From: Vibrio sp. 16
GTDB lineage: Bacteria > Pseudomonadota > Gammaproteobacteria > Enterobacterales > Vibrionaceae
Reading direction: 5' to 3'
Assembly: GCF_963681195.1 (NCBI RefSeq)
Contig: NZ_OY808998.1
Coordinates: forward strand, 992,001 to 1,056,000
DNA length: 64,000 bases
The number at the start of each line of letters is the position of its first letter. The first letter of the stretch is position 1. The notes beneath the pieces are model-generated. The model was given only the letters and a program-made list of their open reading frames with translations, searched no databases and was not told where the DNA came from. Made by a program: the position numbers and the translations under genes. Below, in pieces: positions 18,655 to 28,447 of the stretch.

Positions 18655-18802
18655 AGTCCCTCCGGGTGAGATTATCCTTAATTAACCGTTATATCATTAA
18701 GTATAAGTCGAGTTAATAGTGGTCGCTTCGCTTTTTCTAGTTTGTAGTACAAATCCAATGTTACCTAGACAGAATGAAAACTGTTTTGATTTTGCTACAA
18801 AG

Positions 18803-18823
18803 AGCCCCTCATAAAGAGGGGCT
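18803..18823 (-). terminator. Terminator-like hairpin after the YjiH-type gene
   Basis: Perfect stem AGCCCCTC (18803-18810) with GAGGGGCT (18816-18823), loop of five. On the minus strand it is followed by CTTT, a short T-run. It lies 23 bases past the stop of the minus-strand gene that ends at 18846. Confidence 0.7.
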
Positions 18824-18845
18824 AATCGAAGGTGATTCGCTCATG

Positions 18846-20216
18846 TTAGAAAATGAGATGGGCGACGCCCGCGATAACTGGGAGAGTAATCAGCGTGCGG
18901 AGAATAAAGATCGCAAACAGTTCGAAAATGTTCACTGGGATCTTACTGCCCAGAAGCAGTGCACCCACTTCAGACATGTAAATTAACTGGGTAACAGACA
19001 TTGCCGCAATTACGAAGCGTGTCATCTCGTTGTCGATAGAGGCTGCCAAAATAGCAGGGATAAACATATCCGCAAAACCGACTACAATCGTTTCAGACGC
19101 AGCTGCGGCTTCCGGGATTTGTAACAGCTCTAAGAACGGAACAAATGGTTGGCCTAAGAAAGCGAATACGGATGTGTATTCGGCAATGACAAGTGCAATA
19201 GTACCCAAACCCATCACGACTGGAAGCACGCCAAACACCATGTCAACGGCATTACGCACACCCTCGCCGAAAACACTTTTCACGGATGTTACTTGGCTAG
19301 ATTTTTTCAGCGCGAGTTCCATGCCCCAAGAAAATGTCGAGTGACCTTCAGGAATCGCATCTGCTTCAGCGTTGGGTTTAGTACCATCAATAAATGTATC
19401 TTTCTTGCGGCTCAGTGGCGGCAGCCTTGGGATAATTACAGCTGCAACAAAACCCGCCAAACAAATAGCGCCGTAAAACGGTAAGAATAGGTGTTCCAGT
19501 TCTACCTGCGCGATCACAACCAAGCTAAATGTAATTGATACGGCAGAGAAAGTCGTACCCACAACAGCGGCTTCACGTTGTGTGTAAAACTTGCCTTCAT
19601 ATTGCTTACTGGTAAGTAGGATACCCACTGAACCATCGCCCAACCAAGAAGCCATACAGTCAATTGCGCTACGTCCTGGCAAGTTGAAAAGTGGTCGCAT
19701 TACCTTGCTGAGGAGCGTGCCAAACAGCTCCAGTAGACCGAAGTTGAGTAACAGAGGAAGCAATAGGCCAGCGAAAATAAAGACTGAAAATAACGTTGGA
19801 AGGAGACCCTCTAACACCAAGCCACCAGTGTTTTCTTCCCAAATGGCTTTAGGACCAAACTGGAAGTAAGTCATTGCAACTGCTAGGCCACCAATCACTC
19901 GAACCGCTAGCCAAAGTGGAGATGGGTTAAACAAGCCGTTTAAAAATGTGTTGTTAGCGATGAATGATGGATTTTTGATGCGGCATAGCAAGGATGCCGT
20001 TGCCATGAAGACGATGATGCTTGTGATCATCCCAACAAGGTAGTCTCCAAATAGGGCTTGAATGCTCTTTGCCAATACTGCGACCGGGATAGTGATATCC
20101 CCTTGGTAGCTAATAGGCGCCATGAACAGGAACAAGCCAATGATTGAAGGGATGAAAAACATCCAAAAGTTGCCTTTAGGTTTAGGCTGATTAATGGTTT
20201 GAGTATTATCTGACAT
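18846..20216 (-). CDS. YjiH-family membrane protein with nucleoside-recognition (Gate) domains
   Basis: A 456-residue inner-membrane protein with about ten hydrophobic segments. I use ATG 20216 (MSDNTQTINQ); an in-frame TTG at 20243 would add nine residues. The segment LLPTLFSVFIFAGLLLPLLL, then SAIDCMASWLGDGSVGILLTS and the later GVLPVVMGLGTIALVIAEYT with ASETIVVGFADMFIPAIL resemble the paired Gate domains of YjiH and related transport proteins. The substrate is unknown. No partner gene is adjacent. The gene is followed by a terminator-like hairpin and preceded by an unusual hairpin region (20251-20325). Confidence 0.85.
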   Translation of the reverse strand: MSDNTQTINQPKPKGNFWMFFIPSIIGLFLFMAPISYQGDITIPVAVLAKSIQALFGDYLVGMITSIIVFMATASLLCRIKNPSFIANNTFLNGLFNPSPLWLAVRVIGGLAVAMTYFQFGPKAIWEENTGGLVLEGLLPTLFSVFIFAGLLLPLLLNFGLLELFGTLLSKVMRPLFNLPGRSAIDCMASWLGDGSVGILLTSKQYEGKFYTQREAAVVGTTFSAVSITFSLVVIAQVELEHLFLPFYGAICLAGFVAAVIIPRLPPLSRKKDTFIDGTKPNAEADAIPEGHSTFSWGMELALKKSSQVTSVKSVFGEGVRNAVDMVFGVLPVVMGLGTIALVIAEYTSVFAFLGQPFVPFLELLQIPEAAAASETIVVGFADMFIPAILAASIDNEMTRFVIAAMSVTQLIYMSEVGALLLGSKIPVNIFELFAIFILRTLITLPVIAGVAHLIF

Positions 20217-20300
20217 TACATTTCTCGAGTTACTACTAGTCAATAGTATAGCCAGTCAATCTGGCATATATATTCACTAAACATCCATATTCGGTCAATT

Positions 20301-20329
20301 AGGCGCAAGGTTAGCGCCTTTTTATTTTC
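20301..20329 (+). terminator. Orphan plus-strand terminator upstream of the YjiH-type gene
   Basis: Stem AGGCGC (20301-20306) with GCGCCT (20314-20319), followed by TTTTATTTT. The T-run is on the plus strand only, yet both flanking genes (ending at 20439 and starting at 20216) are on the minus strand. A second small hairpin GCCAG-TCAAT-CTGGC lies just upstream at 20251-20265. It may end a short plus-strand transcript. Confidence 0.6.
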
Positions 20330-20438
20330 CTTGCAATACTATTCATTAATCATCGTTAAATATTCAACTTATAGTTTTGCTATGGAGCATGATAATGGAT
20401 TTTTGTAATGTTATTGTTAATAAATTTGGTTTTTGATG

Positions 20439-21119
20439 TTATTTGTGACTTCGATCTTCTTGTGTGCGTTTTAACCACAAGTAACCCCAGTAGCTAAATG
20501 CGAGAAGTAGCGCGAAAGCGATCGGGGCCAGTAGCGCCGATATCGCGTATACGGAAAAGAGTTTGGCCCCTACTATTCCCCCGGACAGGAAGCCCGAAAA
20601 GATAAACAAAAACAGCTTAGCTTTGCGATAGTCAAAATACTCGCCACGTAAACGTGCGCCGATCATAATGCCGAGGTCGGTAATGATTCCTGTCATGTGT
20701 GTGGTACGGACCACAGCACCACTGAAGGTGGTAATCATTGCATTTTGTAATCCACAGGCGGCAGAGGCAAAGTATTGGCCGCTAATGTGACCTTCTTTTA
20801 GCATCCAGTAGGCGATGAGTAGAAGCGCGCTTTCTATGCAGAGTGCGACGCCATAGCGACGTCCGAGTTTGAGTGCGGTCGACTCTATGAAAAGTCCGCT
20901 AAGCGTCGCGCCAAGTAGAAAGCTAAACAGGACCATAAACAGGTGAAACGTTTGGCTGTCAAACGCCTCGATACTGGTACCGAGTAGTGTTACCGTTCCA
21001 GAAATATGGGAGACGGCTTGGTGTTGGAATCCGAGCAATCCTATTGCATTGACAGCACCAGCGAGTAGTGCAAGTAGAAATGCTCCATATTCTACCCATT
21101 TTGGTAACTTAGATATCAC
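20439..21119 (-). CDS. DUF1275 (YoaK-like) membrane protein
   Basis: A 226-residue integral membrane protein with six to seven hydrophobic segments. The family signature is visible: FLLALLAGAVNAIGLLGFQHQAVSHISGT near the N-terminus, and later ACGLQNAMITTFSGAVVRTTHMTGIITDLG. The molecular function of this family is unknown. The C-terminus is short and basic. It is preceded on the same strand, about 100 bases away, by the GFA-fold gene, so co-transcription is possible. Confidence 0.88.
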   Translation of the reverse strand: MISKLPKWVEYGAFLLALLAGAVNAIGLLGFQHQAVSHISGTVTLLGTSIEAFDSQTFHLFMVLFSFLLGATLSGLFIESTALKLGRRYGVALCIESALLLIAYWMLKEGHISGQYFASAACGLQNAMITTFSGAVVRTTHMTGIITDLGIMIGARLRGEYFDYRKAKLFLFIFSGFLSGGIVGAKLFSVYAISALLAPIAFALLLAFSYWGYLWLKRTQEDRSHK

Positions 21120-21221
21120 AGTTCTGCCTCTTGAAACTAGGCGCTGATTATAGATCTACGCGGCAGCCAGCAACAGCAGTATCCATTGATCTTGCACAAC
21201 ATATCGGTTTAAAACCAAACG

Positions 21222-21629
21222 CTATTGGACGTGTTCCATCTGGCAATCAAATCTTACCCACTGATGTTGTCGTTCCTCATAAACTGAAAAGCTGGGTAAA
21301 GGTAAATCCTGCTGATGAAAAACACCGACAGGCACTATCCAATCATCTGGACAAGAGGACAGTGCGAGCAACATGGTGGTACTGCACTTCGGACAGAAGT
21401 GGTAGTGAACCTGATTGCCCGAATCGGCGATACGCACATAGCTCGCCATTTCTCCACTGTATTTCAGTTGTCCCTTCTTAAAGCGAGCTTGAACACCGAA
21501 TACGCTACCTGTTCGCTTTTGGCATTCGAAGCAGTGACAAATGGATGTTCTTTCTGGGTCGCCATTACAGGTGAGAAAAACTTGTCCACAGCTGCATTCT
21601 GCGGTTCGAATCACTTTGTCGCTCTTCAT
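21222..21629 (-). CDS. GFA-family zinc protein
   Basis: A 135-residue protein of the GFA family (CENP-V fold, named after a glutathione-dependent formaldehyde-activating enzyme). It shows the zinc ligands in the usual order: CSCG (Cys12, Cys14), Cys21, CHCFEC (Cys31, Cys33, Cys36) and CPKC (Cys79, Cys82). The start ATG has GGAG 7 bases upstream. The family name does not prove formaldehyde activity; many members have unknown substrates. It is divergent from the envelope-protein gene at 21758. Confidence 0.9.
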   Translation of the reverse strand: MKSDKVIRTAECSCGQVFLTCNGDPERTSICHCFECQKRTGSVFGVQARFKKGQLKYSGEMASYVRIADSGNQVHYHFCPKCSTTMLLALSSCPDDWIVPVGVFHQQDLPLPSFSVYEERQHQWVRFDCQMEHVQ

Positions 21630-21757
21630 GAGTTCTCCAATCCCCGCCAGTTTCTACTACTCATGTCACTATTTTTAGGTTAGTTAGTGAGAATCAGTCA
21701 AATGTGAAGGGCGCGTAATGTAACATGACTCACCTTTAAGAGCTGAAAGAGAACAAA

Positions 21758-22375
21758 ATGAAAAAGCGACGTCTCCCCATTCCACTTATCTTATTGATAC
21801 CTATCGTTATGCTTATCATTGTGGCAGTTGCGGGCATCTATCGCTTTAGTTTGAGCGATGAAGAGATTTTGGCTAAGTTTCCAAGCCAGCAGCAAGCGGC
21901 GGATCCGATCCTTAAAGCCATTTTTGACTTGTCTACGCCAAATCCATGGACGGTTGAGGTGCCAAATACCCATGCGTTTAGTTTTATCAACCAGTACGAT
22001 GAGGCCAGTCAAGTTGCTTCGGGAAATTACGATGCAGGGGCGGAGCGTGGCTCAGTTTCAATCAACATCCAATGGTTAACTCAACTTTCTGCAACCGATT
22101 ATGTGTCTGCTTTGACGGTTTCGAATCAGGGGAGCGGGGTGTTCACGTATGCCGCGTACTTCTACTACGATAGAGCGCTAAAGCGTATGGTCCTAAAAGA
22201 TAGTGAACTGTTGGGGGATCGAGTGGTGCTCCAATCCATCACACTGGAGCAAGAAAACATACGTTTTGAGTACTTATCTCACGGTGCCGAACAGTCGATG
22301 GCCCAAGTGCCAACAGCATCAAACCATCGAGTTTTTGCCTTATCAAATAAAGGTAAATTTCAGCCAGCGGATTAA
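21758..22375 (+). CDS. N-terminally anchored envelope protein, unknown function
   Basis: A 205-residue protein with a basic start followed by a single hydrophobic segment (residues 8-29) and a mostly beta-rich exported part without cysteine. It carries no motif I recognise. The ATG follows AAAGAGAAC. A lone anchored domain of this size is often an inner-membrane tethered periplasmic protein. It is followed 80 bases later by a small carbohydrate-binding-fold gene on the same strand; whether they are one unit is unclear. Confidence 0.7.
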   Translation: MKKRRLPIPLILLIPIVMLIIVAVAGIYRFSLSDEEILAKFPSQQQAADPILKAIFDLSTPNPWTVEVPNTHAFSFINQYDEASQVASGNYDAGAERGSVSINIQWLTQLSATDYVSALTVSNQGSGVFTYAAYFYYDRALKRMVLKDSELLGDRVVLQSITLEQENIRFEYLSHGAEQSMAQVPTASNHRVFALSNKGKFQPAD

Positions 22376-22455
22376 ATCAAGTTGTAAATATGACCAAGGT
22401 TGCTTATTGTTTGAAATAGCCTTTATTTTATTGTTTGTTGTTAAGGGAGTGAAAG

Positions 22456-22755
22456 ATGATCAATAAGCGCTATTTTAAAACCAAGGATGAAGTGGAAGTG
22501 ACCTTTGAGTTGCCCGCTTCAGAGGTAGGCAAGACGGCATCGATTGTTGCCGATTTTCTCGGCTGGCAACCTGCTGAAATGAAAAAAGTCGTCAAGTCGA
22601 AGTCATACAAATTTAAGACTCGGCTACCAAAGGGCAGCGAGTTTGAATTTCGCTATCTCGTTGATAACGAGAAATGGGTGAACGACCCCCATGCTGATCA
22701 ATATAAGCCCAATGGATTTGGTGAGGATAACGGCTTAATTACCACTTATCAGTAG
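22456..22755 (+). CDS. Small isoamylase early-set (CBM48-like) domain protein
   Basis: A 99-residue protein that is nearly all one immunoglobulin-like early-set domain of the type found at the start of glycogen-branching and debranching enzymes and in AMPK beta subunits. Signatures are VEVTFELPASE, ADFLGWQPAEM, KFKTRLPKGSEFEFRYLVDNEKWVNDPHADQY and the closing PNGFGEDNGLI. No catalytic domain is attached and no glycogen gene is adjacent, so it may be a stand-alone glycogen-binding or regulatory protein. The start has GGGAG 8 bases upstream. Confidence 0.88.
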   Translation: MINKRYFKTKDEVEVTFELPASEVGKTASIVADFLGWQPAEMKKVVKSKSYKFKTRLPKGSEFEFRYLVDNEKWVNDPHADQYKPNGFGEDNGLITTYQ

Positions 22756-22777
22756 CCTAAACAGTGAAACAACGTAA

Positions 22778-22800
22778 AGAGGTGCTTTCGAGCACCTCTT
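22778..22800 (+). terminator. Terminator-like hairpin after the early-set domain gene
   Basis: Perfect nine-pair stem AGAGGTGCT (22778-22786) with AGCACCTCT (22791-22799), a TTCG tetraloop and only TATT after it. The strong stem and tetraloop make a terminator likely in spite of the short T-run. Confidence 0.7.
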
Positions 22801-22888
22801 ATTGATCTAACTTTGACATTCGATGGGTGACAAGGCACGGATAAATTCGTACTCTTAGCGCTTTCATAGAGTAGCAAAGGGTACAGTT

Positions 22889-24196
22889 GTGAGTGCGAAA
22901 ATAATTAATACTCGCCTAAGTGAGCTTTCGAAAAGAAAGAAGTGGTCACTTCTCAGTCTGCCAATTTTGGCTATTGTCGTTGCATCTTCATTCAATGACA
23001 GTAACTCACTCACTCGTACAATTGATCTTTCCATTCCAGAGTCGCAAATTGTTTCCGATATTCTTCAAACCGAGCAAGAGATTGTTGACCTTCCTGACTA
23101 TGAATACACCGTTCAGCCAGGCGACAACTTAAGCACAATTTTTGACCAACTCGGTTTTGGCTACAGCCAGTTGATGAATGTGATGGCGACCGACTTGAAC
23201 TATCTCGCGTTAGATACTTTAAAGCCTGGCAACGTGTTGCGTTTTTGGAAAGGGGAGCATGATTCCATCCTCGAGAAAATGGAACTAGAGTTTAGCCTAG
23301 TGGAGAGCGCCGTTTATACACGCCTTGACGACGGCAGTTACAGTTTTGAAGATGTCAAAATTCCAGGACAGTGGGGCTCATTTGCCCTAGTTGGTGACAT
23401 TAAAGGCAGTTTCTCCCAGTCTGCCTACGCGCTGGGGTTGAGTAGCAATGAGATCAATCAGGTGGTAAGCCTGCTAAAAGAGAAAATTAATTTCTCAAGA
23501 GATCTGCGTGCGGGTGACAAGTTTGAAGTGGTTCAATCAAAACAGTTTGTTGATGGTGTCTTTACTGGCAATCGTGAGCTTCAAGCGGTGAAGATTGTGA
23601 ATCGAGGCAGAGAGCTGACGGCTTATCTCCACACTGATGGACAGTATTACGACAAAAACGGAGAAAGTTTGCAGCGCGCCTTTCAACGTAAGCCTGTCAA
23701 TGGCCGATACCGTTTGAGCTCGCATTTCAATCCGCATCGTAAACATCCGGTTACTGGGCGCGTCTCGCCGCACAATGGTACCGACTGGGCTACGCCAACC
23801 GGAACACCAATTGTGTCTACGGGGGATGGGGTGGTCATCATGACTCGTAAGCACCCCTACGCGGGTAATTATGTTGTGATTCAACATGGCAGCCGATACA
23901 AAACACGTTATCTGCATTTGAGTAAAATTCTTGTTCGCAAAGGGCAGAAAGTGTCTCGAGGTCAACGCATTGGCCTGTCAGGCGCCACAGGACGAGTGAC
24001 AGGGCCGCATATACACTATGAATTGCTCGATCGCGGGCGAGCAGTTAACGCGATGAAGGCAAACATTCCGATGGCGAGCTCTGTACCTAAGAAAGAAATG
24101 GCGGCCTTTAATCAGCGTCGTGATGAGCTAAATGCCATGCTCAAAGAGCAAGAAAGATCGCTTGCCAACGTAAGCGATTCTAACCAAGCGGGTTAA
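22889..24196 (+). CDS. mepM: Murein DD-endopeptidase, M23 family (MepM-like)
   Basis: A 435-residue cell-wall hydrolase that cleaves D-Ala-mDAP cross-links so new glycan can be inserted. It has an N-terminal membrane anchor (residues 18-33), a LysM/OapA-like domain starting YTVQPGDNLSTIFDQLGF (residues 73-90), a linker domain, and a C-terminal M23 domain. Zinc ligands are visible: His295 and Asp299 in HNGTD, His376 in HIHYEL, and catalytic His343 in YLHLS. The start is GTG 22889. A shared terminator follows, and the convergent gene is ppsA. Confidence 0.92.
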   Translation: MSAKIINTRLSELSKRKKWSLLSLPILAIVVASSFNDSNSLTRTIDLSIPESQIVSDILQTEQEIVDLPDYEYTVQPGDNLSTIFDQLGFGYSQLMNVMATDLNYLALDTLKPGNVLRFWKGEHDSILEKMELEFSLVESAVYTRLDDGSYSFEDVKIPGQWGSFALVGDIKGSFSQSAYALGLSSNEINQVVSLLKEKINFSRDLRAGDKFEVVQSKQFVDGVFTGNRELQAVKIVNRGRELTAYLHTDGQYYDKNGESLQRAFQRKPVNGRYRLSSHFNPHRKHPVTGRVSPHNGTDWATPTGTPIVSTGDGVVIMTRKHPYAGNYVVIQHGSRYKTRYLHLSKILVRKGQKVSRGQRIGLSGATGRVTGPHIHYELLDRGRAVNAMKANIPMASSVPKKEMAAFNQRRDELNAMLKEQERSLANVSDSNQAG

Positions 24197-24210
24197 TTGA
24201 GAGACAGAAA

Positions 24211-24235
24211 AAAGGCGGCTATGTTAGCCGCCTTT
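24211..24235. terminator. Bidirectional terminator between mepM and ppsA
   Basis: Ten-pair perfect stem AAAGGCGGCT (24211-24220) with AGCCGCCTTT (24226-24235), loop ATGTT. It is preceded by an A-run, giving TTTTTT on the minus strand, and followed by CTACTTTTT on the plus strand, so it can serve both convergent genes. Confidence 0.9.
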
Positions 24236-24252
24236 CTACTTTTTAGTGGTCA

Positions 24253-26622
24253 CTACTGGCTGACTTTACCCAGTTTGAGCCACGTGTCGATCACCGTATC
24301 TGGATTGAGAGATACTGAGCTGATCCCTTGCGCCATTAACCACTCGGCAAGGTCTTCATGGTCTGATGGCCCTTGACCGCAGATACCCACGTACTTTCCT
24401 GCTTTTGTCGCAGCATCAATCGCCATTTTAAGCATCGCTTTTACGGCTGGGTTGCGCTCATCAAAGAGATGGGCAACATCACCAGAGTCGCGATCAAGAC
24501 CCAGCGTCAGCTGCGTCATGTCATTCGAACCGATTGAGAAACCATCAAAGTACTTCAAGAACTCATCAGCAAGCACCGCGTTAGACGGCAGCTCACACAT
24601 CATGATGACTTTAAGACCTTGATCGCCACGGCGCAGATCGAATTTTGCCAGAAGGTCGATAACCGATGCCGCTTCGCTTGGTGTGCGCACGAATGGGATC
24701 ATCACTTCAACGTTCTTCAGCCCCATTTCATTTCGTACGCGTTTGATTGCCTGAGTTTCTAGTTCGAAACAGTCTTCGAACACAGGTGAAATGTAGCGAG
24801 AGGCACCACGGAAGCCCAGCATAGGGTTCTCTTCATGTGGTTCGTAACCTTTACCGCCCACCAAGTTGCTGTACTCGTTCGATTTAAAATCAGACATACG
24901 CACGATAACACGTTTTGGCCAGAACGCAGACGCGATGGTCGCAATGCCTTCGGTTAGCTTGCTCACGTAGAAATCGATTGGATCTTTGTAGCCACGGATA
25001 CGCTCAGTGATTTCAGCTTTTAGCTCATCGCTTTGCGCATCGAAGTTCAACAGCGCTTTCGGGTGAATACCAATCATCTTGTTGATGATGAATTCAAGAC
25101 GCGCAAGACCGACACCTTCGTTTGGAATTTGAGCGAAGTCGAATGCGCGGTCTGGGTTACCCACGTTCATCATCACTTTGGTTGGCAGCAGTGGAAGCTC
25201 ATCGACCGCAGAACGTTTGATTTCGAAATCCAGCTCGCCTTGGTAAACGTAGCCTGTTTCACCTTCGGAACATGAAACGGTTACGGTTTCACCGTCGGTT
25301 AGTTTGCTGGTGGCGTCACCACAACCTACGATTGCAGGAATGCCAAGCTCACGTGCGATGATTGCTGCGTGACAAGTACGCCCGCCACGGTTAGTGACAA
25401 TGGCAGACGCTTTTTTCATCACTGGCTCCCAGTCAGGGTCAGTCATATCTGTGACTAGCACGTCGCCATCTTGAACCAGTGACATTTGGTCTAAAGAATC
25501 CACCAAACGCACTGGACCTTTACCGATGCGTTGACCGATTGCACGACCTTCAACCAATACATCTGCTTTGTTGCTGAGCTCGTAACGCTCAATCACGTTT
25601 TGCTCGCTTTGAGAACAGACTGTCTCTGGGCGTGCCTGTACGATGTAGAGGTTACCGTCAATGCCATCTTTAGCCCACTCAATATCCATAGGACGCTGGT
25701 AGTGCTTCTCGATGATCATCGCTTGTTTTGCTAGCTCTTTGATCTCTTCATCATTTAGAGAGAAGGCGTTGCGCTCTTCTACCGAAGTGTCGATGATCTC
25801 CACTTGTTTGCCGATCTCTTGGCTATTTGAGTAGATCATTTTGATCTGCTTAGAGCCGAAAGTCTTTTTAACAATTGGGTGTTGACCTGCTTCTAGCATT
25901 GGCTTGTGAACGTAGAATTCATCAGGGTTAACCGCACCCTGAACCACCATTTCACCTAAGCCCCAAGAAGAGGTGATGAACACCACTTGGTCGAAGCCAG
26001 ACTCTGTATCGAGTGTGAACATGACGCCCGATGACGCTTTATCTGAACGAACCATACGCTGAATGCCCGCAGACAGTGCGATACCACGGTGGTCAAACCC
26101 TTGGTGTACTCGATATGAGATCGCACGGTCGTTGAACAACGACGCATAGACGTGTTTGGTTGCTTCCAAAACAGCATCGATGCCTTTTACGTTGAGGAAG
26201 GTTTCTTGTTGACCAGCGAACGACGCGTCTGGAAGGTCTTCGGCGGTCGCTGATGAGCGGACGGCAACAGACACCTCAGGGTGGTTGTCGGTCAGCTCTT
26301 GATAGTTGTCACGGATGTCTTGTTCGAGATCCGCAGGGAAGGGGGCTTCTAAAACCCATTGACGAATGGTGGCACCTGTCTTGCGCAGGGCTTCAACATC
26401 ATCAACGTCCAATTCATCAAGTAATTGATGGATACGCTCATCCAAGCCTTCAAAATCAAGGAATTGATTGAAAGCGAACGATGTGGTTGCAAAGCCGTTG
26501 GGTACTGATACACCAGCATTGGAAAGATTAGAGACCATCTCACCAAGTGAAGCGTTCTTACCGCCGACCTTATCAACATCATCCATGGATAGGCTATTGA
26601 ACCAGAGGGTGTTCTTTTGCAT
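24253..26622 (-). CDS. ppsA: Phosphoenolpyruvate synthase
   Basis: Makes phosphoenolpyruvate from pyruvate and ATP for gluconeogenesis. I start it at ATG 26622 ([10 protein letters not shown]) because GGAG lies 8 bases upstream; the upstream ATG 26640 would place that ribosome site inside the gene. The product is 789 residues, the usual size. The ATP-grasp domain has [10 protein letters not shown] and [18 protein letters not shown]; the swivelling domain carries [17 protein letters not shown] with catalytic His418 and the regulatory Thr416; the C-terminal barrel has [10 protein letters not shown] and GICGQGPSD. The divergent gene encodes the matching regulator PpsR. Confidence 0.96.
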   Translation of the reverse strand: MQKNTLWFNSLSMDDVDKVGGKNASLGEMVSNLSNAGVSVPNGFATTSFAFNQFLDFEGLDERIHQLLDELDVDDVEALRKTGATIRQWVLEAPFPADLEQDIRDNYQELTDNHPEVSVAVRSSATAEDLPDASFAGQQETFLNVKGIDAVLEATKHVYASLFNDRAISYRVHQGFDHRGIALSAGIQRMVRSDKASSGVMFTLDTESGFDQVVFITSSWGLGEMVVQGAVNPDEFYVHKPMLEAGQHPIVKKTFGSKQIKMIYSNSQEIGKQVEIIDTSVEERNAFSLNDEEIKELAKQAMIIEKHYQRPMDIEWAKDGIDGNLYIVQARPETVCSQSEQNVIERYELSNKADVLVEGRAIGQRIGKGPVRLVDSLDQMSLVQDGDVLVTDMTDPDWEPVMKKASAIVTNRGGRTCHAAIIARELGIPAIVGCGDATSKLTDGETVTVSCSEGETGYVYQGELDFEIKRSAVDELPLLPTKVMMNVGNPDRAFDFAQIPNEGVGLARLEFIINKMIGIHPKALLNFDAQSDELKAEITERIRGYKDPIDFYVSKLTEGIATIASAFWPKRVIVRMSDFKSNEYSNLVGGKGYEPHEENPMLGFRGASRYISPVFEDCFELETQAIKRVRNEMGLKNVEVMIPFVRTPSEAASVIDLLAKFDLRRGDQGLKVIMMCELPSNAVLADEFLKYFDGFSIGSNDMTQLTLGLDRDSGDVAHLFDERNPAVKAMLKMAIDAATKAGKYVGICGQGPSDHEDLAEWLMAQGISSVSLNPDTVIDTWLKLGKVSQ

Positions 26623-26795
26623 GTCTTTCTCCAGAAACATTGCAGCTTGTAGGGAAGAGGCAAACGATTACGTGTTGGCTTAAAAAATTCTTAACAAATT
26701 TTCAAAGCTGTGGGGAACATAATAGTCAGCCGGGTTTTATTATCGATATTATGGTTACCATCCTACTCAAAAGAATTTTAAAGTTTAAATAAAAC

Positions 26796-27629
26796 ATGCA
26801 AATTGATAGTCAAAGTCGTGATGTGTTCTATGTTTCTGATGGAACGGCCATAACATGTGAAACCTTAGGGCATGTTGTTCTGGGACAATTTCCGTTTAGA
26901 GCGAATGAAAAAACCTTTCCATTCGTAGAAAGTGAAGACAAATTGTCGGACTTACTTAAAGAGATCGACATTTCCTACCGTCAAAATGGAGTGAAGCCGT
27001 TGGTGTTTTTCTCTATTGTGATTCCTGAGATCCGTCAATCGCTATTGGATGCGCCTGCATACTGTTATGACGTACTCGAAAGCATCGTTCAAAAAGTGCA
27101 AGACGACATTCAGCTCAAACCTAAGCCCAAGTTGCAGCGTTCGCGAAGTGTGGATAAAGACTCGGACACCTACTTTGACCGAATTGCCGCCATTGAATAC
27201 ACCTTGGCGCACGATGATGGCATCACGCTCAAAGGCTTGGAGCAAGCCGATATCATTCTGCTTGGGGTGTCGCGCAGTGGCAAAACACCCACCAGTTTGT
27301 ACATGGCGATGCAGTTTGGTTTGCGTGTCGTAAACTACCCATTTATCGAGGAAGACATAAAGCGCTTACGCTTGCTTCCTGAGTTCGAAATTCATCGCCA
27401 TAAGCTTTTTGGTTTAACCATCAATCCAGAGCGCCTCACTGAGATCCGGGAGAATCGTTTGGCGGGCAGTGATTATGCGAGCACGGAGCAATGCTTAACT
27501 GAGCTGGCGAGTGTCGAAGCGCTGTTTCGCAGAGAAGCGATCCCCTACATCAACACCAGTTCACTTTCGGTGGAGGAGATCTCGACGCGAATCCTTGAAA
27601 AAGCAGGACTACGTCGCCGACTGCTGTGA
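26796..27629 (+). CDS. ppsR: PEP synthase regulatory protein (kinase/pyrophosphorylase, DUF299)
   Basis: A 277-residue cytoplasmic protein that inactivates PpsA by ADP-dependent threonine phosphorylation and reactivates it by phosphorolysis. Signatures are [16 protein letters not shown] at residues 11-26, the P-loop [15 protein letters not shown] (residues 157-171) and [18 protein letters not shown]. The target threonine is present in the ppsA product two residues before its catalytic histidine. The two genes diverge from a 173-base region; I saw no clear Cra site there. It ends 7 bases before a convergent gene. Confidence 0.95.
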   Translation: MQIDSQSRDVFYVSDGTAITCETLGHVVLGQFPFRANEKTFPFVESEDKLSDLLKEIDISYRQNGVKPLVFFSIVIPEIRQSLLDAPAYCYDVLESIVQKVQDDIQLKPKPKLQRSRSVDKDSDTYFDRIAAIEYTLAHDDGITLKGLEQADIILLGVSRSGKTPTSLYMAMQFGLRVVNYPFIEEDIKRLRLLPEFEIHRHKLFGLTINPERLTEIRENRLAGSDYASTEQCLTELASVEALFRREAIPYINTSSLSVEEISTRILEKAGLRRRLL

Positions 27630-27636
27630 TTGAAAC

Positions 27637-28365
27637 TTACTGATATCTGACCATGGCTCGGCTGAGGGCTTCTTGAAGTGCCACCGCATCGGGGAAATGT
27701 TTGGATATCAGCATGTAGAACTTATGTTTTTCCATGTCTGGGATGGGCATTGCAACAATGTCGTCCTGAACATAGTTGATGCCCCACACGTTATTCATGC
27801 CATCAAGAATTTCGTGCCATGAGATAAACACATCGCAGTTGAGACTGTGGAGTTCGGTAACGGCCTCAAAAATACTGATCGAGAATTGATTCACATTGTC
27901 GAGTTTAAAATCAGAGTAGTTGTAACCGTGAATGCCGCACACGATGTATGGCTCTAAGTCATACACTGATGTGATATCCAAGCCATTCGGGAAGCGCTTG
28001 GTCGAGTATAGATAGTAAGGCGTGATATCGTAATACCAAGTTGTATAGAGATAGTCTTGTGCCCGTTCCTCACTGTAGGAAGCGCTGACAGCAATTTGAT
28101 AGTCGCCATCTTTTGTTCCTTTGAGGCAGCGACTCCAAGACGTCATGGTGATATCGAAACCATACCCTAGTTCCGAAAGCAGTTCGTCGAGTATGTCGAT
28201 ATCCCTTCCTTTTACGACGTCACCATCAATGTAGGTGTAAGGTGGCCAGTCAATGGCGTCACCACACACTTGGAGTGTAGGATGCTCGCCATCTAAGTTG
28301 GCGTGTGCCTGGAAAGCAAACCCAAGTAACATCACAACCCAGCTTTGCAGCCAACCATTTTTCAT
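27637..28365 (-). CDS. Orphan periplasmic solute-binding protein (SBP_bac_3 type)
   Basis: A 242-residue secreted protein. I use ATG 28365 with AGGGAG 9 bases upstream; the TTG nine bases earlier is unlikely. The signal peptide ends near AHANLDGE. The mature part has the family-3 binding pattern: DWPPYTYIDGDVVKGRDIDILDELL, then SWSRCLKGTKDGDYQIAVSASYSEER and a late dimer-like lobe. Cys36, Cys77, Cys126 or Cys158-region residues could form disulfides. No permease or ATPase gene is beside it, so it may feed another transporter or a sensor. Confidence 0.82.
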   Translation of the reverse strand: MKNGWLQSWVVMLLGFAFQAHANLDGEHPTLQVCGDAIDWPPYTYIDGDVVKGRDIDILDELLSELGYGFDITMTSWSRCLKGTKDGDYQIAVSASYSEERAQDYLYTTWYYDITPYYLYSTKRFPNGLDITSVYDLEPYIVCGIHGYNYSDFKLDNVNQFSISIFEAVTELHSLNCDVFISWHEILDGMNNVWGINYVQDDIVAMPIPDMEKHKFYMLISKHFPDAVALQEALSRAMVRYQ

Positions 28366-28447
28366 ACTGAACAACTCCCTTGCTCTGTCTCCTGTTTGAG
28401 TATAGACAAGGGCGGTACGGCGTCCACCAACTTTAGATGACCGCGTG

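Noticed and set aside
18774..18986. 70-residue plus-strand ORF
   Set aside because: It contains the terminator hairpin of the YjiH-type gene and runs antisense into the 3' end of that gene; composition is not protein-like.
21131..21683. Two overlapping plus-strand ORFs of 116 and 122 residues
   Set aside because: Both are antisense to the GFA-family gene, whose cysteine motifs are complete, and neither has a ribosome site.
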